From Algoriphagus sp. A40 (GTDB lineage: Bacteria > Bacteroidota > Bacteroidia > Cytophagales > Cyclobacteriaceae), in assembly GCF_002002735.1 (NCBI RefSeq), contig NZ_MUNY01000048.1, positions 1-64,000 of the forward strand: 64,000 bases of DNA, written 5' to 3'. Below the pieces are notes generated by a model that had not been told where the DNA came from, searched no databases, and saw nothing but the letters and a program-made list of their open reading frames with translations. Position 1 is the stretch's first letter; every line of letters starts with the position of its first letter. Of this stretch, positions 26,730 to 36,004 are shown piece after piece. The translations under genes were made by a program, and so were the position numbers.

Positions 26730-27769
26730 CTGTCAGTCTCGCTTTGGGTGATATAGGGGAGTCGGACTTCGTAAAATCCTCCCGTTTGAGAAATCGAAGG
26801 GATTGACCTTCCATAATGGAGGTAACGCTCCTTTAGATTTTGAAGGCCTATCCCAGTCGATTGGATGTTTTCTGGTTTATGGGTGATTTTGTTGGTGACC
26901 ACCACCTGCAGCTGATCTGCTGTGATCATGATCTTCAGCGGAGATTCCAGGCTTGCTACATTGTGTTTCAAGGCGTTTTCCACGAGCAGCTGGATTCCCA
27001 AGGCTGGGAGGAAATTGGGTTCAGTTCCGGCTTTGATCCGTTTTTCTAAGGTTACCTTATCTCCATAGCGGACTTTCATCAGGTGCATGAAGTTGTCCAC
27101 GATTTCCAATTCCCGACCGAGTGTATTGAGTGGCTGGATGCCATTTCGGAGAAGGTTGGTGAAATTGAATCCCAGTTTCCGGATGAATTCTTCCGCTTGC
27201 TCAGGATGTACGGATGTCAGATGCGAGGCAGTATTGAGCGAGTTGAATAGAAAGTGGGGAGTCAGCTGTGACCTGAGCAGATTAAACTGAAGCTCCTTCT
27301 TGCTGCGGGTATTCCTGAGTCGATGGATGGTCTCCTTGGAATATCTGGCAAAAGCAAACCAGGAATAATCGATCCAGATAATCAGCAGACTAAGTATCAA
27401 ACTTACCAATGCTCCCTTGAGCATCAAGCTTCCGCTTAGAGATGTTGCTATTTCTTCAAGATTGACCAACCAATCCTTGACCATCACGTCCAAAAAATAG
27501 GAATAGGCGGTGAGGGCGCCGGTTAGGATAGTTAGAAGTGCAAAAGACCGCGTGATATGTCCTTGATCCCAAGGTCGAACCTGGATGACAAACAAGTAGC
27601 CTTGGGAGATGATCAGTCCTGCGGAGCAGACCATCACTGCCAAAATGCCCCACTGACTCCAGGACAGCTCCGTCATCCAGCTGATCAGTCCCACATGGTA
27701 AAAGAGGTAGCCGGTCAGGCTGGTAACCAGCGCCGTCGCAAGCAAAAAGTACAGAAGTTTTTCCTTCAT
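26726..27769 (-). CDS. Sensor histidine kinase (LytS/YehU type)
   Basis: 347 residues: four transmembrane helices in the first 140, then a HisK domain with His172 in QLTPHFLFNSLN and an ATPase domain with N-box LLVENALKHN (Asn265) and G-box STGIGLQNLKERY. It autophosphorylates and passes phosphate to the LytTR regulator encoded at 24876-25640. The three genes overlap or abut, so they form one operon. The membrane part has no recognised ligand-binding fold. Confidence 0.93.
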   Translation of the reverse strand: MKEKLLYFLLATALVTSLTGYLFYHVGLISWMTELSWSQWGILAVMVCSAGLIISQGYLFVIQVRPWDQGHITRSFALLTILTGALTAYSYFLDVMVKDWLVNLEEIATSLSGSLMLKGALVSLILSLLIIWIDYSWFAFARYSKETIHRLRNTRSKKELQFNLLRSQLTPHFLFNSLNTASHLTSVHPEQAEEFIRKLGFNFTNLLRNGIQPLNTLGRELEIVDNFMHLMKVRYGDKVTLEKRIKAGTEPNFLPALGIQLLVENALKHNVASLESPLKIMITADQLQVVVTNKITHKPENIQSTGIGLQNLKERYLHYGRSIPSISQTGGFYEVRLPYITQSETDR

Positions 27770-27836
27770 TTTTCGTTAACGAAACATAAGCCCCGATCCT
27801 ATCGACCGAGGCAATAATTTACAAAACCTTCTGGGC

Positions 27837-28958
27837 TTATGCTGCGCATCTCATGACATCACCGAGGAAGTGGGATGACTGGATGCTTGTCTTTGCTGTT
27901 TCACGGATTTGTTGCTTCACGCGTTCAGAAGCTTGTTTCCCGCAAACGTATTTGAGGATATCTGCCTTGAAGTGGTCGCTATCCATGGAATTGACGCCGG
28001 AGATGACGATCAAAGCCCTGGCTTCTGTGAAGTTTCCTGCGTTGACGATGGATTTTAGGACGTCGTTTTTGAAATGATCAGAGTCAAATTTGCGGATGAC
28101 ATCCTCTACAACGAAACGCAGGTCTTGGTCTGACATTTTGTCGAAAGGGATGCTTTTGGCGATGTCGGCCTTGAAGTGATCGCTGTCGAGCAGGTTGATG
28201 AGTTGCAGTGCTTTTTCACCCTGACCATTCATGACATTGGTTTTGTAGATCGGTTTGAGCAGTTGGGCTTTGAAATGGTCGGAGTCAAGATTGCTGACCA
28301 CTTCGGTGAGCTGATTGATGTCCTCAAAGTAGGATGCAGGGATTTGTTTGTACACTTCTAACTTGAAATGATCTGAGTCCATGTTAGAAGGGACAGCGTC
28401 AATGACCGCAACCATGTCTGCCTTACTCAGATTTTTCTTCATCAAAAGGGAAAGGTAGGTAGACTTCACATGGTCCCCTTTGAGTTGTGGGAGAATACCC
28501 AAGACTGATTTCGTGCCACCTTTGGCGTAGAATCGATCCACCCGTGACTCTGCAGCGATGGTCGTGGAGTTGAGCAGCTCTGGGAGGATTTCGCTTAGCC
28601 AGATTTTTCCATCTGGCTCGAAGGGCTTTGTCCGACCACCTTCCTTGTATTCGTAGTCCAGACTGCCACTTTTGTTGGTGATGAACAGGGATCTGGAATT
28701 GCCGAAAGTGGTTTTTTCGATCTTGAGGTAGCCTCCCTGAGAGATGGCGCTGATGCTTTTCTCGTCATCTGACACGCTGATCTTTCCATTGGTCTCCAGG
28801 CTGGATTTTTGGTTGTCGTCATTGACTGTCCATCTTGAGGTACCTTTCGATTGCGCAATGGTTGTTCCGGACTGAGCGAGTACTTCACCGCAAAACAGCG
28901 GACAAGAAAGAGTCAGCAGCAGCAAAAAAAGCCGGTAAATAGTGTAGTAGTTTTTCAT
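27837..28958 (-). CDS. Exported protein with seven SDHFK-type helical repeats
   Basis: 373 residues. A signal peptide (1-28) leads into a beta-rich part (about 40-130, SVSDDEKSISAISQGGYLKIE), then seven repeats of 31-34 residues, each opening with a GDHVK, SDHFK (five times) or SSHFL core at about 160, 195, 225, 258, 292, 327 and 359. The layout recalls the extracellular domain attached to some M56/BlaR1 sensors, where SDY-type repeats occur; here no protease or membrane domain is attached. It lies 67 bases upstream of the kinase gene on the same strand, so it may be the periplasmic partner of that sensor. Confidence 0.7.
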   Translation of the reverse strand: MKNYYTIYRLFLLLLTLSCPLFCGEVLAQSGTTIAQSKGTSRWTVNDDNQKSSLETNGKISVSDDEKSISAISQGGYLKIEKTTFGNSRSLFITNKSGSLDYEYKEGGRTKPFEPDGKIWLSEILPELLNSTTIAAESRVDRFYAKGGTKSVLGILPQLKGDHVKSTYLSLLMKKNLSKADMVAVIDAVPSNMDSDHFKLEVYKQIPASYFEDINQLTEVVSNLDSDHFKAQLLKPIYKTNVMNGQGEKALQLINLLDSDHFKADIAKSIPFDKMSDQDLRFVVEDVIRKFDSDHFKNDVLKSIVNAGNFTEARALIVISGVNSMDSDHFKADILKYVCGKQASERVKQQIRETAKTSIQSSHFLGDVMRCAA

Positions 28959-29125
28959 AGGTCTTGTTCGATTTGGAATTATGATACCAAGATGGAAGAT
29001 GGTGTGTCGGTTAAAAAATCAATTGCAGCCAGTTGTAAGATTAATGGACTGAATCGTAGTAGGATTGTCCTGAATCTTTTGCCGATTCTTTGGCTGGTAG
29101 TGGTAAGCATCGGTGAAGCAAACAA

Positions 29126-29157
29126 AAAAGGCTCCCAAATTCAATTGGGAGCCTTTT
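29126..29157 (-). terminator. Terminator of the M1 peptidase gene
   Basis: AAAAGGCTCCCAA and TTGGGAGCCTTTT form a perfect 13-bp stem with a six-base loop, followed on the minus strand by TTGTTTGCTT. It lies directly after the peptidase stop codon. Confidence 0.9.
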
Positions 29158-29159
29158 CA

Positions 29160-31118
29160 TTATTTTTTGTAGAGTTCTACCGGCCAAAGGTCATTTCCAA
29201 GATTGATGTCGGTCATGATTTTGTCGGGATCGATTTCCACTGATTTCACTTTCTTGTCCGTTTTGTGGAGATGGGACCAAGTGTCACCTCGCTGCCAGAT
29301 TTCCACAGGAAGTTTCACTCTTTCTTTTGAACCATCTTCATAGGCTACTTCTAAGACCACAGGCATTGGGAAGTCGCCTTTGTTTTCGAGATGGATCAGG
29401 TAATTTCCACCGTAAGGCTGCACAGCAGTGATTCCAAGGTCGATGTTTCCGTTGCCATAGAACCAGCCTTTCCAAAACCAAGAGAGATTTTCTCCAGCCA
29501 CATTTTCCATGTGATTGAAGAAATCAGCAGGCTGTGGATGCTTGTATGCCCAGGTTTTGATGTAGGATTTGAAAGCATTGTCAAATCGCTCAGGACCGAG
29601 GATATATTCTCTCAACATCACTAAGCCGATTCCAGGCTTGCGGTAGGCCACCATTCCAAGGTTTCGGAGGTCGGTCACGTCGGGATAGTTGTCGATTCCT
29701 TCCCGGCTTTCACTGGTGAAATAAGAATTGAATCTACGGGTTTGATTCAAATTAGAAGGATACTCGCCGTTGTTGAACGCGTTGGAGCTGTAGTGGTTGA
29801 TAAAGGTGTTGAATCCTTCGTCCATCCAGGCATAGCGTCTTTCGTTGGTGCCTACAATCATCGGGAACCAGTTGTGCCCAAATTCGTGATCGGTCACTCC
29901 CCAAAGGGACGCGCCTTTGGAATTGTAATGGCAGAAATTCAGCCCCGGATATTCCATTCCGCCGATTTCGGCTGCGACATTGGTGGCTGTTTCATAAGGG
30001 AATTCATACCACTGCTCGGAATAATGTTCGATGGAAGCTTTAGTGTATTCGGTGGATCTGGTCCAGGCGTCCTTTCCGTTGCTTTCCATCGGATAGACGG
30101 ACTGGGCCAAAGCTGTTTTTCCAGAGGGAAGATTGATTTTTGAAGCATCCCAGATGAAGGAATCTGAGGTGGCAAAAGCGATGTCTCTTGCATTTTGAAT
30201 TCTAAAGTGCCAGGTCACTGTTCCTTCCTGCTTAGGTCGGGTGAGTTGGGTGTTTTTGATTTCTTCAGGAGAAACCAAATAAACGGTTTCGTCACTTGAG
30301 GAAGCTTTCGCCAAGCGGTTTTGAAGTTCCTTGCTCAGCACTTCATTCGGATTCATCAGTTTGCCGGAACCAACCACGATGTGATTGTAGGGCACAGTCA
30401 CTTTGTAATCAAAGGTTCCGTATTCGAGATAAAATTCTCCAGCACCCAGGTAAGGTTCGACATTCCATCCTTCAATTTCGTCGAAAACCGCCACTTTTGG
30501 ATACCATTGGGCAAAGGCATAAATCCAGCCGTCTTTCACTTTCAATCTGCCCATCCGGTCCATTCCTTTTTGGGGAACTTTGAAAGAAAAATCCATGGAA
30601 ACGGTGGCTTTGCCACCTTTTGCAGGAATCGGTTCAGCAAACCAAACTTGCATCCGGGTGTCTTCGATCAGGAACTTGGAGGAATTGGCTCCTTTGGCAC
30701 CGACTTTAGCAAGGACATTAGTAATGTCATTTCCACCATCAGTATCTCCGTTGTATCGGTTTCCCTGAGGAGGAGTGGTCAAAGTGCCTCTGGAAGTTGG
30801 AGTGAATCGGTTTTGCTCCAGTTGCAGCCAGATGAAATCAAGCGATTCGGGGCTGTTGTTGGTGTAGGTGATGGTGACTTTTCCGGAAAGCCTGAAGTTA
30901 GCTTCATCCAGCGCCACTTCGATTTGGTAATCCGCGGCATTTTGCCAGTAGGCTTCGCCGGGTTTTCCTGAAGCGGTTCGGTAGCTGTTTCCCTTTCGGT
31001 CCAGAAATTCCGAAAAGTCCTTCTGATTATTTTCTTTTGCCTGCTGGGCAAAAACGGATAGACTTCCTGACAGAATACACAGAGACAAAGTCAATCCCAG
31101 TAATTTCATTTTTCTCAT
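29160..31118 (-). CDS. M1 family metallopeptidase
   Basis: Zinc aminopeptidase, about 652 residues. The active site HEFGH (His411, Glu412, His415) is followed by Glu434 in WMDEGF, exactly the HExxH-x18-E gluzincin pattern. A signal peptide (KLLGLTLSLCILSGSLSVFAQ) places it in the periplasm or outside. The start is the ATG at 31118; a TTG one codon upstream is less likely. The N-terminal beta domain and the catalytic domain are present, but the GxMEN substrate motif reads EIGGMEYPG, a divergence seen in bacterial M1 subgroups. It probably trims peptides for nutrition. Confidence 0.93.
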   Translation of the reverse strand: MRKMKLLGLTLSLCILSGSLSVFAQQAKENNQKDFSEFLDRKGNSYRTASGKPGEAYWQNAADYQIEVALDEANFRLSGKVTITYTNNSPESLDFIWLQLEQNRFTPTSRGTLTTPPQGNRYNGDTDGGNDITNVLAKVGAKGANSSKFLIEDTRMQVWFAEPIPAKGGKATVSMDFSFKVPQKGMDRMGRLKVKDGWIYAFAQWYPKVAVFDEIEGWNVEPYLGAGEFYLEYGTFDYKVTVPYNHIVVGSGKLMNPNEVLSKELQNRLAKASSSDETVYLVSPEEIKNTQLTRPKQEGTVTWHFRIQNARDIAFATSDSFIWDASKINLPSGKTALAQSVYPMESNGKDAWTRSTEYTKASIEHYSEQWYEFPYETATNVAAEIGGMEYPGLNFCHYNSKGASLWGVTDHEFGHNWFPMIVGTNERRYAWMDEGFNTFINHYSSNAFNNGEYPSNLNQTRRFNSYFTSESREGIDNYPDVTDLRNLGMVAYRKPGIGLVMLREYILGPERFDNAFKSYIKTWAYKHPQPADFFNHMENVAGENLSWFWKGWFYGNGNIDLGITAVQPYGGNYLIHLENKGDFPMPVVLEVAYEDGSKERVKLPVEIWQRGDTWSHLHKTDKKVKSVEIDPDKIMTDINLGNDLWPVELYKK

Positions 31119-31137
31119 CAAACTTTTTATTTGGGGC

Positions 31138-31145
31138 CGAAAATA
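31138..31145 (-). promoter_or_regulatory. -7-like box of the M1 peptidase gene
   Basis: Minus-strand TATTTTCG matches TAnnTTTG at all but one position and lies about 20 bases upstream of the ATG. No clear -33 element was identified. Confidence 0.3.
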
Positions 31146-31245
31146 GGGAGAATGTAGTTTTCGATAAATGCTTTTTTGATGAATGAAAAACCATTTATCA
31201 AATTTTTGATTTCCGTTTTGGTTGGATGGAGGGAAAAAAGCCCTT

Positions 31246-31253
31246 TACCTTTA
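31246..31253 (+). promoter_or_regulatory. -7-like box of the TonB receptor gene
   Basis: TACCTTTA differs from TAnnTTTG in the last base and follows TTGG (31222-31225) by 20 bases. It lies 23 bases before the chosen start codon, which supports that start. Confidence 0.35.
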
Positions 31254-31276
31254 GCCTAAATTTCACAACCACCTTG

Positions 31277-33103
31277 ATGAAAAAAGCACTGTTAATTGGA
31301 GGTTTGGCCCTTTTGTCTGCCCAGGCAAAAGCACAAACTGACACCACTACCCAGAAATTGGATGAAATTGTCATCCAGGAAAACCGAATTCAAATCCCTT
31401 TTTCAAAGCAAAGCAGAAACATTTCTTTGGTTGATCGGCAACAAATCGAAACAACCCCGGCAAGAAGCCTCCAGGAGGTTCTGAGTTTTGTTCCGGGTGT
31501 AGACGTGCGTCAGCGCGGCGTGACGGGAGTTCAGGCGGATATTGGGATCCGAGGGGGATCCTTTGAGCAGACGCTGATGTTGCTCAACGGGATCAAGCTC
31601 AGCGATCCCCAGACTGGCCATCACATGATGAATATTCCAGTTCCTTTGGTCAATATCGACCGGGTGGAGGTATTGAAGGGCCCGGCATCCCGGATTTTTG
31701 GTCAAAATGCCTATACCGGAGCGGTGAATGTCATCACGAGCCTGAGCGACACCAGAAGCCTGAAACTTCAGGGATATGCCGGAGATTTTGGAATGAAGGG
31801 GGTCAATTTTGCAGGCTCACTTCCAGCTGGTAAATACAAACAAAACCTGGCGATTTCATACGACGATTCCGATGGTTACCAATACAATTCCGATTATCAG
31901 GTGAGCAATATTTTTTACGAAGGAGGGATTGACCTGAATACCAAAAACTCAATTCGGGCCATGATCGCCTATGCCGATAGAACTTTCGGAGCAAACGGTT
32001 TTTACACTTCAGCCTTCCCGGATCAGTGGGAAAGTATCCAAACGACTTTGGGTTCTTTGAGTCACACATTCAATTCAGGGGCATTTTCACTCAATACCAG
32101 AGGGTATTGGAGAAGAAATGAAGATAAATACAGGCTACGAAAAAATGAGCCGGAGTTTTATCAAAACTTCCATACTTCAGATGTCTTTGCCCTCGAAACT
32201 AACGGAAGCTACAAAAGCAAATTGGGAGTCACCGGGTTTGGCTTGGAGGTCAGAAAAGAACAAATTGAAAGCACAAACCTGGGTGACCATGACCGTACCT
32301 TGACCGGGATTTTCCTGGAGCAACTTGTCAATTTGGGCGATAAAACCGATATCCGGGCTGGCTTGTATTCCAACTATTATTCCGAATATGGCTGGAAGCA
32401 TTTTCCTGGTTTGGAAGTAGGATTCCAAGCAACGAAGTCAATCCGCTTGTATTCAGGAATCGGGTCTAGTTTTCGTATTCCCACCTATACCGATTTGTAT
32501 TATGTCGGTCCAACCAATATCGGGAACCCGGATTTACAGCCCGAGCAGGCAAGGTCATTTGAGTTTGGAGGAAAATGGTCCCATTCCAACTGGAGAGGGG
32601 AATTGGTTTACTTCAACCGGTACACCGAAAACCTGATCGAATGGACCAGAAATTCAGCGGATCAACCTTGGCAGCCTCAAAATTTCAATGAAGTTACTTT
32701 CAACGGAGTAGAAGCCTCTGCTTATTATCGGGTAAATCCCAGTGGTAAGACTGTTCAGCTCAAAGAATTGATGCTGTCCTACAATTTCATTGATTCCAAG
32801 TTTGACGAGCAACCTGGTGTGGAGTCCCGATATGCCCTTACTGCATTGAAAAATCAATTGATCGGAGGTGTTTTGGTTGGATTCGGGAAAAAGATCGAAT
32901 GGAATACCAAAATGCGCTATGTGGAGCGCATCAGCCAAGATCCTTATTTTATCCTCGACATGCGCGTAGACTACAATCGTCTGGGCAAGCTGGGATTCTT
33001 TGCAGAAGCGTCCAATATCACCGATACAGATTATGTGGAAGCAGGGACAGTCCAAATGCCCGGAAGATGGTTTAGAGCCGGGTTTATGGTGAATTTGGAG
33101 TAG
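31277..33103 (+). CDS. TonB-dependent outer-membrane receptor
   Basis: 608 residues from the ATG at 31277, which opens a signal peptide (KKALLIGGLALLSAQAKAQ); the frame open from 31226 would hide it. A TonB-box-like stretch (KLDEIVIQE) is followed by the plug domain (about 45-150, with GVDVRQRGVTGVQADIGIRG) and a 22-strand barrel ending in RAGFMVNLE. Family members import iron chelates, cobalamin or other large ligands using TonB energy. No SusD partner and no carboxypeptidase-like N-terminal domain is present, so it is a classical receptor; the ligand is unknown. Confidence 0.93.
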   Translation: MKKALLIGGLALLSAQAKAQTDTTTQKLDEIVIQENRIQIPFSKQSRNISLVDRQQIETTPARSLQEVLSFVPGVDVRQRGVTGVQADIGIRGGSFEQTLMLLNGIKLSDPQTGHHMMNIPVPLVNIDRVEVLKGPASRIFGQNAYTGAVNVITSLSDTRSLKLQGYAGDFGMKGVNFAGSLPAGKYKQNLAISYDDSDGYQYNSDYQVSNIFYEGGIDLNTKNSIRAMIAYADRTFGANGFYTSAFPDQWESIQTTLGSLSHTFNSGAFSLNTRGYWRRNEDKYRLRKNEPEFYQNFHTSDVFALETNGSYKSKLGVTGFGLEVRKEQIESTNLGDHDRTLTGIFLEQLVNLGDKTDIRAGLYSNYYSEYGWKHFPGLEVGFQATKSIRLYSGIGSSFRIPTYTDLYYVGPTNIGNPDLQPEQARSFEFGGKWSHSNWRGELVYFNRYTENLIEWTRNSADQPWQPQNFNEVTFNGVEASAYYRVNPSGKTVQLKELMLSYNFIDSKFDEQPGVESRYALTALKNQLIGGVLVGFGKKIEWNTKMRYVERISQDPYFILDMRVDYNRLGKLGFFAEASNITDTDYVEAGTVQMPGRWFRAGFMVNLE

Positions 33104-33132
33104 CCGGACGTTGCTGGAAAAAAAGCATTTAG

Positions 33133-33161
33133 GCCATTCCATTTTTTGGGATGGCTTTTTT
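33133..33161 (+). terminator. Terminator of the TonB receptor gene
   Basis: GCCATTCC and GGGATGGC form an eight-pair stem (one G-T) with a seven-base loop, followed by TTTTTT. Confidence 0.85.
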
Positions 33162-33192
33162 ATTTATCCTTTCACAAAGGTCTAGAAACAAA

Positions 33193-33218
33193 AAAGCCTC
33201 AGATAGATCTAAGGCTTT
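33193..33218 (-). terminator. Terminator after the last tRNA-like/GIY-YIG unit
   Basis: AAAGCCT-C-AGAT pairs with ATCT-A-AGGCTTT (one internal mismatch); on the minus strand a run of six T follows. The same variant of this hairpin lies after the second tRNA-Val (34270-34295), so the two outer ends of the tandem array carry matching copies. Confidence 0.75.
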
Positions 33219-33222
33219 GATG

Positions 33223-33539
<317 letters not shown>

Positions 33540-33551
33540 CTAAAAATAAAA

Positions 33552-33577
33552 AAAGCCTCAGAAAAATCTGAGGCTTT
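33552..33577 (-). terminator. Terminator inside the array (between units A and B)
   Basis: AAAGCCTCAGA and TCTGAGGCTTT form a perfect 11-bp stem with loop AAAA, followed on the minus strand by TTTTATTTTTA. It ends the tRNA-like B transcript just before the ATG of copy A. Confidence 0.85.
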
Positions 33578-33581
33578 GATG

Positions 33582-33898
<317 letters not shown>

Positions 33899-33910
33899 CT
33901 AAAAATAAAA

Positions 33911-33936
33911 AAAGCCTCAGAAAAATCTGAGGCTTT
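33911..33936 (-). terminator. Terminator inside the array (between units B and C)
   Basis: Second copy of the perfect AAAGCCTCAGA/TCTGAGGCTTT hairpin with T-rich tail on the minus strand, 359 bases from the first. Confidence 0.85.
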
Positions 33937-33940
33937 GATG

Positions 33941-34257
<317 letters not shown>

Positions 34258-34269
34258 CTAAAAATAAAA

Positions 34270-34295
34270 AAAGCCTCAGATAGATCTAAGGCTTT
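34270..34295 (-). terminator. Terminator of the tRNA-Val pair
   Basis: AAAGCCTCAGAT/ATCTAAGGCTTT hairpin with one internal mismatch and a T-rich tail on the minus strand, five bases after the second tRNA-Val. It matches the hairpin at the far end of the array (33193-33218). Confidence 0.8.
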
Positions 34296-34299
34296 GATG

Positions 34300-34374
34300 T
34301 GGGAGTTGAGGGATTCGAACCCCCGACCCTCTGCTTGTAAGGCAGATGCTCTGAACCAGCTGAGCTAAACTCCC
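34300..34374 (-). tRNA. tRNA-Val (TAC)
   Basis: Complete cloverleaf: acceptor GGGAGTT/AACTCCC (7 bp), D-arm GCTC/GAGC, anticodon arm TCTGC-CTTACAA-GCAGA with anticodon TAC, T-arm GGGGG-TTCGAAT-CCCTC, discriminator A. CCA is not encoded. It is the second of two identical-looking valine tRNA genes and directly adjoins the GIY-YIG array. Confidence 0.95.
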
Positions 34375-34422
34375 TAAGGACTAACTTGAAAAATTCTAAT
34401 CACTTGCGATTAGATCTGAATG

Positions 34423-34497
34423 TGGGAGTTGAGGGATTCGAACCCCCGACCCTCTGCTTGTAAGGCAGATGCTCTGAACCAGCTGAGCTAAACTCCC
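34423..34497 (-). tRNA. tRNA-Val (TAC)
   Basis: Same 75-base cloverleaf as the neighbour, with anticodon TAC, 7-bp acceptor stem and no encoded CCA. It is the first gene of the tRNA transcript; 48 bases separate the two copies. Confidence 0.95.
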
Positions 34498-34656
34498 GTT
34501 GCTTATCAAACGGATTGCAAAGGTAGATTCTAATTTTTTAAAGGCAAATAAAAATTTGGCTTCGCTTACAATTATTTGAAAATGAGAAGAATTAATTTTT
34601 TTAGGGTTTGTGATTCTAGGAGTATTTCAAATTTCAAATTTCAAACCTCAAATCCA

Positions 34657-35919
34657 TCAATATCCATATTTCCCCTTCCACTTTCCCGAAAGGTATTTCC
34701 TCAACTCATTTTCACGGGCATTTTCCCCAGGATCGTAGAGTTTGGTTCCTTTGATTTCATCAGGTAAAAACTCCTGCTCTACAAAGTTGCCGGGAAAGTC
34801 GTGGGAATACTTGTAGGCTTTGCCGTAGTTCAGATCCTTCATCAGCTTGGTCGGCGCATTTCTAAGGTGAAGTGGAACGGATAAATCACCTTTTTCCTTA
34901 ACCAAAGCCTGCGCTTGATTGATGGCCATATAAGAAGCGTTGCTTTTTGGTGAGCTCGCCAAATAGGTGACGCATTGGGACAGGATAATCCTTGCCTCCG
35001 GATAGCCGATGATTTTGACCGCCTCAAAGCAATTTGTCGCTAAAAGCAGCGCATTTGGGTTGGCATTGCCGATGTCTTCAGACGAAAGGATCACGAGTCT
35101 CCGGGCGATGAATTTGACATCTTCTCCTCCTTCAATCATTCGTGCCAGCCAGTAAACTGCAGCATTGGGATCCGAGCCGCGGATGGATTTGATAAAAGCC
35201 GAAATGATATCGTAATGCTGTTCGCCGGATTTGTCATAAAGAGCAACCTTTTGCTGGGCGATCTGCATGACGATCTCATCGGTGATCACGCAGGGATTCT
35301 CATTGATCCCGTCGATGACGATTTCGAGCAGGTTGAGGAGCTTTCGACCGTCTCCACCTGAGATTCGAAGCAAGGCATCGATTTCTTTGAGTTCGACGCG
35401 TATTTTTTTCAGGTCAGAATCCTTTTCCAAAGCTTGTCGCATCATGGCTTCAAGCTCAGGTTTCCCCAGGGAATTAAGGGTAAAAACCTGGCATCGGGAA
35501 AGCAAAGCTCCATTGACCTCAAAGGAAGGGTTTTCGGTAGTGGCACCGATAAGTCGAATTGTGCCTTTCTCCACAGCACCCAAAAGTGCATCCTGTTGTG
35601 ATTTGTTGAAGCGGTGGATCTCGTCGATGAAAAGCACGACACCTTGCTGGAACCTGGCTTTTTCAATGACTTCCCGGATATCTTTGACCCCGGAATTGAT
35701 CGCACTTAGAGTATAAAATGGTGCTTTGATCTCATTGGCTATGATGTTGGCAATGGTGGTTTTCCCTACTCCGGGAGGCCCCCAAAGGATCATTGACGGC
35801 ACATTTCCCGCCTTGATGGCTTTGTAAAGAAATGAATTGGGAGAAGACAAGTGCTCCTGACCGATCAGATCTTCCAATCGGGTAGGACGCATTCGCTCGG
35901 CTAGGGGAGTGGGGTTCAT
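34657..35919 (-). CDS. rarA: Replication-associated recombination protein A (AAA ATPase)
   Basis: 420 residues of the RarA/MgsA/WRNIP1 clamp-loader-like family. It has an N-terminal [19 protein letters not shown] motif, Walker [10 protein letters not shown], Walker [12 protein letters not shown], the arginine-finger region SRCQVF, and the C-terminal tetramerisation domain with [22 protein letters not shown]. It acts at stalled replication forks. The length is slightly under the usual 430-450. The short gap on its 5' side contains repeat words. Confidence 0.95.
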   Translation of the reverse strand: MNPTPLAERMRPTRLEDLIGQEHLSSPNSFLYKAIKAGNVPSMILWGPPGVGKTTIANIIANEIKAPFYTLSAINSGVKDIREVIEKARFQQGVVLFIDEIHRFNKSQQDALLGAVEKGTIRLIGATTENPSFEVNGALLSRCQVFTLNSLGKPELEAMMRQALEKDSDLKKIRVELKEIDALLRISGGDGRKLLNLLEIVIDGINENPCVITDEIVMQIAQQKVALYDKSGEQHYDIISAFIKSIRGSDPNAAVYWLARMIEGGEDVKFIARRLVILSSEDIGNANPNALLLATNCFEAVKIIGYPEARIILSQCVTYLASSPKSNASYMAINQAQALVKEKGDLSVPLHLRNAPTKLMKDLNYGKAYKYSHDFPGNFVEQEFLPDEIKGTKLYDPGENARENELRKYLSGKWKGKYGY

Positions 35920-35925
35920 TTTATT

Positions 35926-35998
35926 AGATTCAAGACGTTAGATACAAGACTTGAGACTTCGAAAGCAAAACAAATCTATTGTCTTGCGTCTTAAATCT
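35926..35998. repeat. Imperfect inverted repeat of AAGAC/GTCTT words
   Basis: AGATTCAAGACG (35926-35937) is matched by CGTCTTAAATCT (35987-35998) with one mismatch; between them are AGATACAAGACTTGAGACTT and further related words. The same words occur at 21320-21345. It probably belongs to a dispersed family of intergenic repeats. Confidence 0.45.
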
Positions 35999-36004
35999 GA
36001 GGTC

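Noticed and set aside
27770..27836. Terminator between the SDHFK-repeat gene and the kinase operon
   Set aside because: An imperfect GCC-rich pairing is visible but has two mismatches and no T tract. I could not decide whether the genes are one transcript.
30321..30971. A 216-codon frame on the plus strand opposite the M1 peptidase gene
   Set aside because: It lies wholly inside a well-supported gene on the other strand, has no domain or signal peptide, and is a typical shadow frame. The same applies to the long opposite-strand frames at 12666-13184, 59580-60140 and 25032-25631.
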